DNA of 64,000 bases from DASSUW01 sp963844405 (GCA_963844405.1 CAWJNZ010000012.1:558001-622000); one strand, 5' to 3'. Shown: positions 34,310 through 43,460, counted from the first letter of the stretch. The notes: generated from the letters alone by a model not told the origin. Made by a program: numbers and translations.

Positions 34310-35947
34310 AGTCGTACGCAGCGTCAGCTGATAGCCGGCGTCCCAGGAGCGGTTGGCCGAGACGACCACGTAGATCGTCAGCGGCCTGCGGTACGGGTTG
34401 GTGACGCCGATCAGCTCGCTGCGGGCGCCGCGACGGTCGGACCGGTCGATCCGCCCGCGACGACTGTAGATCGTCCTCACCCAGCCGTTGTAGGCCTCGA
34501 GCACCGGGTCGCCGTACTCCGGCTTGGCCTTGATCCAGACCGTTCGCCGGCCCGGGATGACGGCTCGGTAGGTGTCGGCCGGGTCCTCGAGGGAGTCGAG
34601 GCGCCCGCTCAGGCTGGCCCGGCCGCCGCGGTAGATCGGCGCGTCCTTGTTGCTGAAGTGCCGGCCGTTGATCCAGCCGACGTCGTCGTTCGGCTCCAGC
34701 GGGTCGGGGTCGAGCGCCGTGGACGTGAGCGCGGTCGGCAGGTCGAAGACCCCGAAGCCGAAGTCCGGGTCGTAGCCGTCGGGCCCGAGGTCGCGGGTGC
34801 TGTAGCGCACCAGGTCCGTGATCTGCGTGTGGTCCAGCGAGGGCCGCTCCTGGATGACCCAGGCCGCCGCCGCCGCCACCATCGGAGCGGCGAAGCTGGT
34901 TCCGTCGACGGCCTGATAGCCGTCCTGGACGCCGTCCTCGTCGAGCGATGGCGGCACGGCGGCGAGCACGCCGGCCCCCGGCGCGGCCACGTCGACGGCG
35001 TAGTTGCGGTTGGAGAACTGGGCCGAGGAGAGGTCGGGGTTTAGCGCGGCGACCGTGATCACGTGGGGGCTCGTGGCGGGAATGCCGTCCGCAGGGTTGC
35101 CCGACTCGAACTCGTTGCCCGCGGACGCGACGAGCACGACGCCGTACCCGTACAGCCGCTGGGTGGCGACGAAGTGGCTGAAGCAGGCGCCGCCGGGGAA
35201 GCCGTAGCTCATGTTGATCACCCCGGCACCCGCTTCGTCCGCGCGGTAGAGGGCGGCGACCGTGCTGCCGCAGCTCACGCCGGAAGTGACCACGAGCGTC
35301 CGGGCTCCGGGCCAGACGCCGGTGATGCCGACCCCGTTGGCGGGCGCGCTGGCCACCGACGTCACCGACGTGCCGTGGAAGATGCCCTCCGGATCGCTGT
35401 AGGCACGTCCGCTGACGGTGACGCCCTGCATGTCCGGATGCGTGGTGTCGATGCCGGCCTCCATGATGCCCAGCAGCGGGCTCTGCGGCCCGACCGGCGG
35501 CGGGGTGAGCGAAGAGACGCCGATCGCCGGCAGACCCCACTGCAGCGCGGTCAGCGGATCGGCGGCGGATTGCTGCCGTCGCGCGTAGCTGTCGGGCTCG
35601 GAGAAGCGGTAGCTGCCATGCGCGCGCAGCGCCCCGGCGAAGCCGCGGGCCCTGTCGGCCCTGACCCGGTACATCCCGGTGCCGGGCATCAGCGGCTGCG
35701 CTCCGAACCGCCGCGCGATGCGCGCAGAGTCTCGACCCGGCCGGGCCCCGACCAGCCAGGACCCGGGCCTGGCCTTCCCGGTCGAAGCTGCTCGGGCGTC
35801 GCCCGGCAGCAGCGTGGGCGGAGTCGGTTCGAACGCCGGCCGTGGAGCCGCCAAGGCTGAGGACGAGGCGAGAGCGAGCCCCGCCGCGACGCCGATGGAC
35901 GCGAGCGCGGAGCGGAACGCGATTCCGTGTGTAAGCCCGTCGAACAT
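34304..35947 (-). CDS. Secreted subtilisin-like (S8) protease with Glu in place of the catalytic Asp
   Basis: The ATG 35947 has GGAG 5 bp upstream and opens a signal peptide (ALASIGVAAGLALASSSALA). A pro-region (SWLVGARPGRDSARIARRFG) leads to the S8 domain. His is in FHGTSVTSVAS, the oxyanion Asn in VASAGNEFE, Ser in DGTSFAAPMVA. The first catalytic block, normally D-T-G, reads LLGIMEAGIDTTHPDMQG, so Glu-Ala replaces Asp-Thr. After the catalytic domain comes a C-terminal beta domain of about 130 residues (DPLEPNDDVGWINGRHF, ADTYRAVIPGRRTVWI), like a pre-peptidase C-terminal domain. It may be a weak or inactive protease. Confidence 0.85.
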   Translation of the reverse strand: MFDGLTHGIAFRSALASIGVAAGLALASSSALAAPRPAFEPTPPTLLPGDARAASTGKARPGSWLVGARPGRDSARIARRFGAQPLMPGTGMYRVRADRARGFAGALRAHGSYRFSEPDSYARRQQSAADPLTALQWGLPAIGVSSLTPPPVGPQSPLLGIMEAGIDTTHPDMQGVTVSGRAYSDPEGIFHGTSVTSVASAPANGVGITGVWPGARTLVVTSGVSCGSTVAALYRADEAGAGVINMSYGFPGGACFSHFVATQRLYGYGVVLVASAGNEFESGNPADGIPATSPHVITVAALNPDLSSAQFSNRNYAVDVAAPGAGVLAAVPPSLDEDGVQDGYQAVDGTSFAAPMVAAAAAWVIQERPSLDHTQITDLVRYSTRDLGPDGYDPDFGFGVFDLPTALTSTALDPDPLEPNDDVGWINGRHFSNKDAPIYRGGRASLSGRLDSLEDPADTYRAVIPGRRTVWIKAKPEYGDPVLEAYNGWVRTIYSRRGRIDRSDRRGARSELIGVTNPYRRPLTIYVVVSANRSWDAGYQLTLRTTR

Positions 35948-36022
35948 CGCTCCGAGCACCGTAACCGCGCAGCGCCGTCGACCGATAGTCACACCTGCAC
36001 GAACGTCCAGGGACGCGGTGGG

Positions 36023-37000
36023 TCAGCCGGCGACGAAGCTGCTCGCGCCGCGCGGCGCCCGGAAGGCCAGCGCGACGGCGCGCGAGAGGCCGGGGCGGTA
36101 CGCGATCAGTCGGCGCGGGCCGGTGCGGGCGAACAGCCACCCGCTCGATGCCGCCCAGCTGAGCTCCGGGTAGTGGCCGGCGCCCGAGCCGGGCACCACG
36201 GTGGCGCGGCCGGTCGCGGTGTCGACGATCGCGACGCTCCAGCGGCGTCCCGCGCGGACCGGTGCCGCGACCCAGGCGGCGTCCGGCGAGAACGCCGCGC
36301 CCAGGTCGATCTCGCCCTCGCTCTCCAGCCGCGGCACGACCGTGCGCAGCGTGGCGGCGTCCTGGATCGCGATACGTGTGCACCCGGAACGGGGCGCGCA
36401 GCCGGCCACCACGTCCCCGCGAGCACCGATGACCGCCTCGAGGGCCAGCCGCGGGCCGCGGCGGCCGGTGCGCGGATCCCAGACGGCGAAGGTGCGTTCG
36501 CGCTGGACGACGAGGCCGCCGCGGACCGCCGCCGGCAGCCAGCTCCCGGGGACGCGGCGAGCGCTCTCCTGCGTCACGCGGCCGCCGACCGTCACCTCGC
36601 GCACGCCGACCATCGCGGCGCGGTCGCAGTCGGTGCCGGCGAGCCACACGCGGCCGGGCGTCGCCGAGGGGAGGTAGGCGTGCGCCGTCCCCAGCCGCGT
36701 AGGCCGGCGCTCGAGCGTGACCGGCGCCGCGAAGACGACGGTCCGGCCACGCCTGATGCCGGCGAAGATCACGTGGCCGCCGGTCACGTGCATCTGCGGA
36801 GCGCAGGCGGCCACGCCCGAGATCCGGCGCACCGTCCTACGACCGGTCGCCACGTCGACCGCCACCAGCCGGTTGGAGCCGAACGCGAACACGAGCGTCC
36901 CGGCCGGCCGCTCGCTGAAGGCCGCCTCCGGCGCCCGGCCTGCACCGGCGGGCAGCGCCAGCAGACCGACCACCACCGCGAGACCGATCAAGCGCGCCAT
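36023..37000 (-). CDS. Secreted beta-propeller-like protein
   Basis: About 325 residues. A signal peptide (LIGLAVVVGLLALPAGAG) is followed by repeated four-stranded units with VAVDVATGRRT, FAVWDPRTGRRG, AIQDAATLRT and VAIVDTATGRATVV, a WD40/YVTN-like propeller. It has two Cys pairs (AACAPQ/GTDCDRAA and AGCAPRSGC). GTG 37003 is an alternative start. The protein may bind a ligand or another surface protein. It lies on the same strand 75 bp upstream of the subtilase; function unknown. Confidence 0.7.
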   Translation of the reverse strand: MARLIGLAVVVGLLALPAGAGRAPEAAFSERPAGTLVFAFGSNRLVAVDVATGRRTVRRISGVAACAPQMHVTGGHVIFAGIRRGRTVVFAAPVTLERRPTRLGTAHAYLPSATPGRVWLAGTDCDRAAMVGVREVTVGGRVTQESARRVPGSWLPAAVRGGLVVQRERTFAVWDPRTGRRGPRLALEAVIGARGDVVAGCAPRSGCTRIAIQDAATLRTVVPRLESEGEIDLGAAFSPDAAWVAAPVRAGRRWSVAIVDTATGRATVVPGSGAGHYPELSWAASSGWLFARTGPRRLIAYRPGLSRAVALAFRAPRGASSFVAG

Positions 37001-37093
37001 CACCCGCCATACGCGCGCCGCGGCGGCAGCGGTCCGCGCGGCCGCCGAGGGGGCCGACCCGCCGGCGGCGCGGGCCGGCCGGTCAGACGGCGT

Positions 37094-37450
37094 CTAGCTG
37101 GTCGCCATGATCGCGCCGGCCACCGCGTTGACGATGGTGAGCACGAGGCCGATGCTGCTGAGGATCACGCCCCACTTGGCGTGGCTCATGTTCTTCGCGC
37201 CGCGGCGCCGGACGTCGCCCTTCGCGACGAGGCCGAGGACGAGGCCGACGATGCCGACTATGAGGCCGAGGATCGGCAGCAGGGCGGTCGGGATCGAGAG
37301 GATGCCGAGGATGAGCGCCGCGGTGGCGAGCCCGGAGCTCGCGCCGCGCGGCATCGCGGCCGGTGTGCCGCCGCGGTCGAACCGGCCGGCGCCGTCCGTG
37401 CGTTCCTCGCGCGTGGTGGTGGTCTCACTTTCAGGACTGTGTGCAGACAT
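37094..37450 (-). CDS. DUF4190-type small membrane protein
   Basis: A 118-residue protein. The first 40 residues are charged and Thr-rich (HSPESETTTTREERTDGAG), then two hydrophobic segments (LATAALILGILSIPTALLPI with GLIVGIVGLVLGLVAKG, and WGVILSSIGLVLTIVNAVAG) with a basic stretch (GDVRRRGAKN) between. This is the layout of DUF4190 proteins, whose function is unknown. Confidence 0.75.
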   Translation of the reverse strand: MSAHSPESETTTTREERTDGAGRFDRGGTPAAMPRGASSGLATAALILGILSIPTALLPILGLIVGIVGLVLGLVAKGDVRRRGAKNMSHAKWGVILSSIGLVLTIVNAVAGAIMATS

Positions 37451-37537
37451 GCAGGCCTCCTGCTCCGATGGGTCCGCTCCTCGCCTCCGACTACCCCGGA
37501 AGGCGGTCCGTCATGCGTGGGGGCCCCGGCAGCAGGA

Positions 37538-37569
37538 GGCGCCAGGGCCGCGCGTGCGGCCCTGGCGCC
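37538..37569 (-). terminator. 14-bp perfect hairpin downstream of the RTX gene
   Basis: GGCGCCAGGGCCGC (37538-37551) pairs perfectly with GCGGCCCTGGCGCC (37556-37569) around a GCGT loop. It lies 7 bp past the stop of the calcium-binding protein gene on the minus strand. The stem is very stable; no U-tract follows. It should end or protect that abundant-type secreted-protein transcript. Confidence 0.65.
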
Positions 37570-37575
37570 CACCAA

Positions 37576-39300
37576 TCAGAACGACGAGACGGTGCGGGTG
37601 AGGCGGCCGAGCTTGGCGCGCGGGAGCTTGCGCTTCTCGCCGTCGAGCTCGAGCACGGTCTTGCCCTTCACGGTGCGCGCGTGGCTGCTCAGCCAGCGCT
37701 CGCCGGAGGCGACCGCGGCCGCCGACGTGACCGTGTTGCTGCTGACGGAGTCGAGCACGACGTCGTCGCCGGGCGCGCCGTCGAGGATGTCGTTGCCCGG
37801 CCCGCCGATGAGCACGTCGTCGCCCTCGCCGCCGACCAGCGTGTCGTCGCCCGCGCCGCCGAGCAGCACGTCGTCGCCCGTTCCGCCGTTGGCGGTCAGG
37901 AGCGCCGAGTCGGCGGCCAGGCCGGAGGCGTCGATCACGTCGTCGTCGGCCAGCGCGTTCACGGTCAGCCGGTCGCTGCCCGCGATGGCGCCGGACAGCG
38001 TGAGCCGCGCGGCGAGCCCGAGCACCTGCACGTTCGGGCCCGTGCCGGTGACGCTGACGACGTCGCCGCCGTTGGTGGCGTTGGCGATCACGTTGTCGGC
38101 CGCGAGGTCGTTGCCGCCGCCGGTCGCGGCGAGGTCGCCCGCCACGTCGCGGACGTCGGTCCCGGACAGGTCGTTGACCGTCAGGGTGTCGGTGCCGCCG
38201 AGCGCCCTGGCGACGATCGACTCGACGTCGTCGAGGTCCATGACGATGTTGGCGACGTCACGGGTGAACCGCACCCGCCCGCCGTTGGCGGAGGCTTCCA
38301 TCCGCTCGTTGGCGGCGCTGCCGTTGAACAGCATCTCGTCGGTGCCGTTCTGACCCTCGACGATGTCGCTGCCGTCGCCGGGATCCCACTGGAACGTGTC
38401 GTCGCCGGCCCCGAGGAAGGCGACGTCGTTGCCCTGCTGGCCGTCGACGAAGTCGTTGCCGTCGCCGCCGAGCAGGACGTCGATGCCGTTGCTGCCGAGC
38501 AGCGTGTCGTCGCCGGCGCCGCCGTCGACGGTGAGCTTGATCAGCGCCGCCAGGTTGCCGGTCGCCGAGTGGCTGTCGTTGCCGCCGTTGGCGTTGAGGA
38601 CGAGGTTCTCGGACGTGCCGATGTCGATCGCGAACGGCGCCGGGTTGAGCCGGTCGAAGCGGACGCGGGTGCCGTTGGCCGTGGTGGTGAACTGCTCGGC
38701 GCCGCCGCCGCCGTTGACCTCGACGGTGTCGGTGTCGGCGCCGCCCTCGTTGAGGTCGGTGTCGTCGCCCGGGTTCCAGATCATGCGGTCGTTGCCGCTC
38801 TGGCCGAAGACCTGGTCGTCGGCGTCGCCGCCGGTGAGCGTGTCGTTGTCGCCGCCGCCGAACAGGAAGTCGGCGCCGCCCTTGCCGAGCAGCGTGTCGT
38901 TGCCGGACTCGCCGAACAGCTGGTCGCCCCCGGAGCCGCCGGTCAGGACGTCGTTGCCGGCGCCGCCGAACAGGAGGGCCGCCGGCAGCGCGCCGTTGAC
39001 CTCGCTGAGCGCGATCGTGTCGTTGCCGCCGAGGCCGAAGACCCGGATCTGCGCGGTGTTGGCGACCGTGGGCGTGCCGCCGACGACGGAGACCGCGCCG
39101 CCGTTGACGAGGATGTTCCCAGCCGCATTGCGGCTGATCGTGGTCGTGTTGTCGAGGCTGTCGCCGGTGACCGTCAACACGCCCGCGCTGAACGACGCGG
39201 TGGTCGCGGCCTGTGCCGACGCGGTGGTGGCGGCGAGCAGGCCGGCCGCCAGCACCGAGCCGGTGAGCAGCCGCCGTGCCGCACGTCTTCCTTGATTCAT
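37576..39300 (-). CDS. Secreted RTX-type (hemolysin-type) calcium-binding protein
   Basis: A 574-residue protein. A signal peptide (LTGSVLAAGLLAATTASAQA) precedes several blocks of nonapeptide repeats, GGxGxDxLx: GGAGNDVLTGGSGGDQLFG, GESGNDTLLGKGGADFLFG, GGAGDDTLLGSNGIDVLLG, GGAGDDTLVGGEGDDVLIG. Between them are beta regions of about 100 residues (TDTVEVNGGGGAEQF). Such repeats form parallel beta-rolls that bind Ca(II) outside the cell. The last 60 residues are basic (KLPRAKLGRLTRTV). No protease or lipase domain is present, so it is probably a structural or adhesive surface protein. Confidence 0.88.
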   Translation of the reverse strand: MNQGRRAARRLLTGSVLAAGLLAATTASAQAATTASFSAGVLTVTGDSLDNTTTISRNAAGNILVNGGAVSVVGGTPTVANTAQIRVFGLGGNDTIALSEVNGALPAALLFGGAGNDVLTGGSGGDQLFGESGNDTLLGKGGADFLFGGGDNDTLTGGDADDQVFGQSGNDRMIWNPGDDTDLNEGGADTDTVEVNGGGGAEQFTTTANGTRVRFDRLNPAPFAIDIGTSENLVLNANGGNDSHSATGNLAALIKLTVDGGAGDDTLLGSNGIDVLLGGDGNDFVDGQQGNDVAFLGAGDDTFQWDPGDGSDIVEGQNGTDEMLFNGSAANERMEASANGGRVRFTRDVANIVMDLDDVESIVARALGGTDTLTVNDLSGTDVRDVAGDLAATGGGNDLAADNVIANATNGGDVVSVTGTGPNVQVLGLAARLTLSGAIAGSDRLTVNALADDDVIDASGLAADSALLTANGGTGDDVLLGGAGDDTLVGGEGDDVLIGGPGNDILDGAPGDDVVLDSVSSNTVTSAAAVASGERWLSSHARTVKGKTVLELDGEKRKLPRAKLGRLTRTVSSF

Positions 39301-39330
39301 TCGTGACTCCTTTGAGGGGGGTGACCAGCC

Positions 39331-39346
39331 GGCTCGCTTTCGAGCC
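39331..39346 (-). terminator. Short GGCTCG-CTTT-CGAGCC hairpin
   Basis: A 6-bp perfect stem with a four-base loop lies 42 bp beyond the stop of the sugar-binding protein gene and before the RTX start. It may end the sugar-transport transcript. There is no U-tract and the stem is short. Confidence 0.35.
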
Positions 39347-39387
39347 CGACGCTGATCAGACGCCCAGAGGAGTCGTTCTATTCCCGC

Positions 39388-40377
39388 TTACTCGTAGAGC
39401 ACGGCCTTGATCTTCGGGTCGTCGATGTTGCTCTTGTCGTACCAGTAGAAGCCGGTGTCGATGACCTTCGGCAGCTCCTCGCCGTTGATCGCCTTCATCG
39501 CCGACTTGACCAGCTCCTTGCCCATGCCGACCGGGTTCTGCGTGATGGCGCCGGCCATGACCCCGTTGTTGATGGCGTCGATCTGGGCCTTGCCGGAGTC
39601 GAAGCCGACGATCGTGATGCCCTGCTTGCCGCTCTCCTGGACGCCCTTGATGACCCCGATGGCCGAGCCCTCGTTGGCGCCGTAGAAGCCCTTGAGGTCG
39701 GGGTTCGACTGGATGATCGACTTCGCGATGTCGGCCGACTTGGCCTGATCGCCGCCGCCGTACTGCACCGGCAGGACCTCGATGTTCGGGGCGTTCTCCT
39801 TCATCCAGTCGAGGAAGCCGTCGCGGCGGTCGATGCCGGAGCGGCTGGTCTGGTCGTGCACGATCACCGCGACCTTGCCCTCGTTGTCGATCAGCTCGGC
39901 CAGGTGCTTCGCCGCCTCCGCGGCGGCGGCCTTGTTGTCGGTCGCAGCCGTGGTGAGCGGGACGTCGCTGTCGACGCCGGAGTCGAACGCGATGACCGGG
40001 ATCTCCTGCGCCTTCGCCTGGTCCATCAGCGGCGCGCTGGCCTTCGAGTCGAGCGCGGCGAAGCCGATCGCGTCGGGGTCCTTCGTCAGCGCGTTGGTGA
40101 GCATCGTGACCTGCTGCTCGATGTCCTGCTCGGTCGGCGGGCCCTCGAAGGTGATGCGGGCGCCCTCGGCTTTGGCCTCCTCCTCGGCGCCCTGCTTGAC
40201 CGCCTGCCAGAACTGGTGCTGGAAGCCCTTGGAGACGATCGCGATGTACGGCTGGTCGCCGCCGCCCCCACCGCCGCCGGCTGAGCCGCCGCCGCCCTCG
40301 TCCTCGCCGCACGCCGCGAGGCCGACCGCGAGCGCGCAGGCGATCACCCCCATGAGGATCGAAGACTTCGTGCGCAT
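39388..40377 (-). CDS. Sugar ABC transporter substrate-binding lipoprotein
   Basis: A 329-residue lipoprotein: signal peptide with lipobox AVGLAAC, a Gly-rich linker, then a periplasmic-binding-protein type 1 fold (YIAIVSKGFQHQFWQAVKQG, DAIGFAALDS, IPVIAFDSGVDSD, GFYGANEGSAIG, IVGFDSGKAQIDAI). This is the family that feeds RbsABC-like importers. ATG 40377 follows GGGAG. It is the last of four genes reading FucU, ATPase, permease, binding protein, so the ligand is probably L-fucose or a similar sugar. Confidence 0.9.
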   Translation of the reverse strand: MRTKSSILMGVIACALAVGLAACGEDEGGGGSAGGGGGGGDQPYIAIVSKGFQHQFWQAVKQGAEEEAKAEGARITFEGPPTEQDIEQQVTMLTNALTKDPDAIGFAALDSKASAPLMDQAKAQEIPVIAFDSGVDSDVPLTTAATDNKAAAAEAAKHLAELIDNEGKVAVIVHDQTSRSGIDRRDGFLDWMKENAPNIEVLPVQYGGGDQAKSADIAKSIIQSNPDLKGFYGANEGSAIGVIKGVQESGKQGITIVGFDSGKAQIDAINNGVMAGAITQNPVGMGKELVKSAMKAINGEELPKVIDTGFYWYDKSNIDDPKIKAVLYE

Positions 40378-40397
40378 GCTCCCACGCTCCTTTCGAA

Positions 40398-41402
40398 CTA
40401 GACGACCGCGCGCTTCCGTGCCATGTCGGCGTAGACCGCGACGAGGATCACGATGCCGAGGATCACGTTCTGCCACTCCTGCGGGATCGACATGATCTGC
40501 AGCCCGTTGTTGAGGACCGAGATGATCAGGGCGCCGATGATCGTCCCCACGATCGTGCCCTTGCCGCCGGCCAGCGAGGTGCCGCCGATGACGACCGCCG
40601 CGATGGCCTGCAGCTCGTAGCCGAGGCCGGTCCCGGGCTGCGCGGAGGCGAGCCGCGCCGAGATCATCACGCCCGCCAGGCCGGTGAACAGGCCGGCGAG
40701 CGTGTAGATGATCAGCTTCCAACGGCGCACGTTGATGCCGGACAGCGCCGTCGCCTCCTCGTTGCTGCCGATCGAGTACGTGTAGCGCCCGAGGACCGTC
40801 TTGTTGGCGAGCACGGCGGCGATCACCGTGGCCACCGCCAGGACGAGCACGGCGTTCGGGAAGTCGACCCCGAACAGGTGTCCCGTCGAGATGCCGATGT
40901 AGCTCGGCGAGTCGGTGAAGTAGATCGGCGCGCTGTCGGATATGACGAGCGCCAGCCCCTGCGCGACGAGCATCATCGCCAGCGTCGCGATGAACGGCGG
41001 GATGCCGAGGACGGAGACGTTGAAGCCGTTGACCAGCCCGATCAGGCCGCCGAACAGCACGGCGCCGATGACGCCGAGCAGCACCGGCACGCCGCTGTTG
41101 GTGATCAGCACGCCGGACATGACCGCGCACAGCGTCATCCCCGTGCCGATCGAGAGGTCGATGCCGCCCGTGATGATCACGAAGGTGGTCCCGAGCGCCA
41201 GCAGGCCGATCACCACGGTCGAGAACAGGATCGCCGTCACGTTCGAGTAGTTGAGGAAGCTCGAGCTGGCGATCGAGAAGAAGAGGAAGATCGCGATCAG
41301 GCTCGCGAACGCGAGGAACTGCTGGAGGCGGTCCCGCAGGCCGGTGCCGACGGTCTCGGCGGCGGTCGGCTGCTCTTCGCTCGTGACGGCCGAGGTCGTC
41401 AT
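40398..41402 (-). CDS. Sugar ABC transporter permease (RbsC-like)
   Basis: A 334-residue membrane protein with the branched-chain/ribose permease signatures GTTFVIITGGIDLSIGTGM, FIATLAMMLVAQGLAL, YSIGSNEEATALSGINVRR and AVVIGGTSLAGGKGTI. About nine to ten membrane helices. ATG 41402 overlaps the ATPase stop (ATGA). It forms the channel for the sugar with the adjacent ATPase and binding protein. Confidence 0.92.
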   Translation of the reverse strand: MTTSAVTSEEQPTAAETVGTGLRDRLQQFLAFASLIAIFLFFSIASSSFLNYSNVTAILFSTVVIGLLALGTTFVIITGGIDLSIGTGMTLCAVMSGVLITNSGVPVLLGVIGAVLFGGLIGLVNGFNVSVLGIPPFIATLAMMLVAQGLALVISDSAPIYFTDSPSYIGISTGHLFGVDFPNAVLVLAVATVIAAVLANKTVLGRYTYSIGSNEEATALSGINVRRWKLIIYTLAGLFTGLAGVMISARLASAQPGTGLGYELQAIAAVVIGGTSLAGGKGTIVGTIIGALIISVLNNGLQIMSIPQEWQNVILGIVILVAVYADMARKRAVV

Positions 41403-42949
41403 GCCTGATCCACCAGCCCGAGCTCGGCCGCGTCCTCGGGGTTCTCGTCGGGCCGGAGCGTCGCGTAGTGCATCACGCTCTCCTGCGTGGCCTCGTCGGC
41501 GTCGAGCGTGCCGGTGACGCGGCCCTCGCTCATCACGACGATGCGATGCGACATCCGGAGCACCTCGGGCAGCTCCGACGAGATCATGATGATCGACTTG
41601 CCCTGCCCCGCGAGGTCGTTGAGGAGGCGGTAGATCTCCTCCTTCGCGCCGACGTCGATGCCGCGCGTGGGCTCGTCGAAGATGAGGATGTCGCAGTCCT
41701 TGACGAGCCACTTGGCGATGACGACCTTCTGCTGGTTGCCGCCCGAGAGGTTCTTGGCCGTCTGGGCGACCGACGGCGTCTTGATGCGCAGCGTGTCGAC
41801 GTACTCGCGCGAGGTCGCGCGCATCGCCTTGTCCTTCATGAAGCCCCACGTCTGGAACCGCTCCGCCAGGGCGCTGAGCCCGATGTTGGCGTTGACCTCC
41901 TGCTCGAGCAGCAGGCCGAACTGCTTGCGGTCCTCGGACAGGTAGCCGATCCGGTGCCGGGCGGCGTCGGCCGGCGTGTGGACGCGGATCTCGCGGCCGC
42001 GCAGGCGGATCGTCCCGTCGTCGACCCGGTCGGCGCCGACCACGGCGCGGGCGACCTCGGTGCGGCCGGCGCCCATGAGGCCGGCGAAGCCGAGGATCTC
42101 GCCCTTGCGCAGCTCGAAGCTGACGTCCTTGAGCAGGTCCTTGGTGCTGAGGCCCGACACCTCGAGCACGACGTCGCGGTCGGCCTCGACGCCGACCGGC
42201 TTCGCCTCGCCGGAGATCTCGCGGCCGACCATCAGGGAGATGACCTCCTTCATGGAGGTCGCCTTGGTCTCGCGCGTGCCCACGTAGCGGCCGTCGCGGA
42301 TGACCGTGATGCGGTCGGCGATCCGCCGCAGCTCGTCCATGCGGTGCGAGATGTAGACCACGCCGGTGTCGGGCTTGACGAAGCGGCGGATCAGGTCGTG
42401 CAGGACCGCGACCTCGGCGTCGTTGAGCGCCGCGGTCGGCTCGTCCATGATCAGCAGCTTGGCGTCGTAGGACAGCGCCTTGCCGATCTCCACCATCTGC
42501 TGCTTGGCGACGGTGAGGTTGCCGACGAGCTCCTTGGGCCGCAGGGGGAGGTGGAGGCGCTCGATCAGGTCGCTGGCCTGCGCGTTGAGCCGGCGCTCGT
42601 TGAGGAAGACCCGCGAGCCGCGCGGCTCGCGCCCGATGAACAGGTTCTGCGCGACCGTGAGGTCGGGCATCAGGTTGAACTCCTGGTGGATGATGCTGAT
42701 GCCGAGCTCCTGCGCGTGCTTGGGCGAGATCGGCTCGTAGGGCTCGCCGTTGAGGAAGAACTCGCCCTCGTCGGCGTCGTAGACGCCGGTGAGCAGCTTC
42801 ATCAGCGTCGACTTGCCGGCCCCGTTCTCGCCCACGAGCGCGAGCACCTCGCCGGCGCGCAGGTCGAGGTGCATGTCCTCGAGCGCCTTGACGCCCGGGA
42901 AGCTCTTGCTGACGCCCTGGACGTGCAGGAGCGGCGGGCGGTCGTTCAC
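41399..42949 (-). CDS. Sugar ABC transporter ATP-binding protein (RbsA/XylG-like, two cassettes)
   Basis: A 516-residue protein with two ATPase cassettes. The first has Walker A GENGAGKST, signature-like LTVAKQQMVEIGKAL and Walker B LLIMDEPTAAL; the second has the degenerate Walker A LMGAGRTEVAR, LSGGNQQKVVIAKWL and ILIFDEPTRGID. This is typical of the monosaccharide importer family. GTG 42949 overlaps the FucU stop (GTGA). Confidence 0.93.
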   Translation of the reverse strand: MNDRPPLLHVQGVSKSFPGVKALEDMHLDLRAGEVLALVGENGAGKSTLMKLLTGVYDADEGEFFLNGEPYEPISPKHAQELGISIIHQEFNLMPDLTVAQNLFIGREPRGSRVFLNERRLNAQASDLIERLHLPLRPKELVGNLTVAKQQMVEIGKALSYDAKLLIMDEPTAALNDAEVAVLHDLIRRFVKPDTGVVYISHRMDELRRIADRITVIRDGRYVGTRETKATSMKEVISLMVGREISGEAKPVGVEADRDVVLEVSGLSTKDLLKDVSFELRKGEILGFAGLMGAGRTEVARAVVGADRVDDGTIRLRGREIRVHTPADAARHRIGYLSEDRKQFGLLLEQEVNANIGLSALAERFQTWGFMKDKAMRATSREYVDTLRIKTPSVAQTAKNLSGGNQQKVVIAKWLVKDCDILIFDEPTRGIDVGAKEEIYRLLNDLAGQGKSIIMISSELPEVLRMSHRIVVMSEGRVTGTLDADEATQESVMHYATLRPDENPEDAAELGLVDQA

Positions 42950-43356
42950 GCGCTCACCACGCCCTTCCGCAGGAGCACGTTGCCGTAGGTCCGCGTCTCG
43001 CCGGTGCGCACGATCAGGTACGCCTCCGCGGCTTCGTCGTAGAAGGCGTGGCGATCGAGGAAGCGCACGTCCTCCTCGGTCGCCTCGCCTGCGGCGATGA
43101 GCTGCTCCTGCACCGGCAGCCGCGCCCCGTCGGCCGACGTCATGAGGTCGATCGACGGCGGGTCGTCGAGCGGGATGACGGTCCGGACCGCGGCGAGCAG
43201 GTCCGGCGTCGACAGGCCGGGGAACACGAGCAGCCGCTCCGCGAGGCGATCGGCCGGGAAGTGCGCGTCCGCGAGCACCACCGCGTCGGAGTGACCCATC
43301 GCGTCGAGGTGCGCGAGCAGGCCCCCTGTCAGGAACGGATGGATTCCCCTCAGCAC
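42946..43356 (-). CDS. fucU: RbsD/FucU-family sugar mutarotase, probably L-fucose mutarotase
   Basis: A 136-residue protein with the family core FLTGGLLAHLDAMGHSD (catalytic His) and VVLADAHFPAD, and the C-terminal AYLIVRTGETRTYGNVLLRKG. FucU interconverts alpha and beta anomers so that the imported sugar fits the next enzyme; the FucU branch rather than RbsD is suggested by the C-terminal TYGNVLLRKG and the nearby fuconate genes. First gene of the transport operon, GTG start. Confidence 0.85.
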   Translation of the reverse strand: MLRGIHPFLTGGLLAHLDAMGHSDAVVLADAHFPADRLAERLLVFPGLSTPDLLAAVRTVIPLDDPPSIDLMTSADGARLPVQEQLIAAGEATEEDVRFLDRHAFYDEAAEAYLIVRTGETRTYGNVLLRKGVVSA

Positions 43357-43413
43357 GTCGCCTCTCTCGGACCGGCTCGCACCACCATACTCGCTGCTCA
43401 AAGCGGTTCCCCA

Positions 43414-43427
43414 AGAAATCGCTTTCT
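43414..43427. promoter_or_regulatory. LacI-type operator AGAAATCGCTTTCT
   Basis: A 14-bp palindrome (AGAAA-TCGC-TTTCT) with the central CG of LacI/GalR operators sits 58 bp upstream of the fucU start and 92 bp upstream of the lacI-family gene. A related degenerate copy (AAAGCGGTTCC, 43400-43410) lies just left of it. It is the likely binding site for the regulator encoded next door, controlling the import operon. Confidence 0.65.
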
Positions 43428-43460
43428 CGGACCAGGGCGCACGGTAGAGGCGCGAATCCT

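Noticed and set aside
32958..36647. 1229-codon minus-strand frame across the subtilase and its neighbours
   Set aside because: It runs in the wrong frame over two well-supported genes and is mostly Arg/Pro/Ala low complexity.
37738..39000. Repeats in the 37.6-39.3 kb region as a possible CRISPR or tandem satellite
   Set aside because: They are degenerate 27-bp coding repeats encoding GGxGxDxLx motifs of an RTX protein, not spaced direct repeats.
39301..39387. Possible small gene between the sugar-binding protein and RTX gene
   Set aside because: No frame longer than about 20 codons with a start and ribosome site; only a short hairpin is present.
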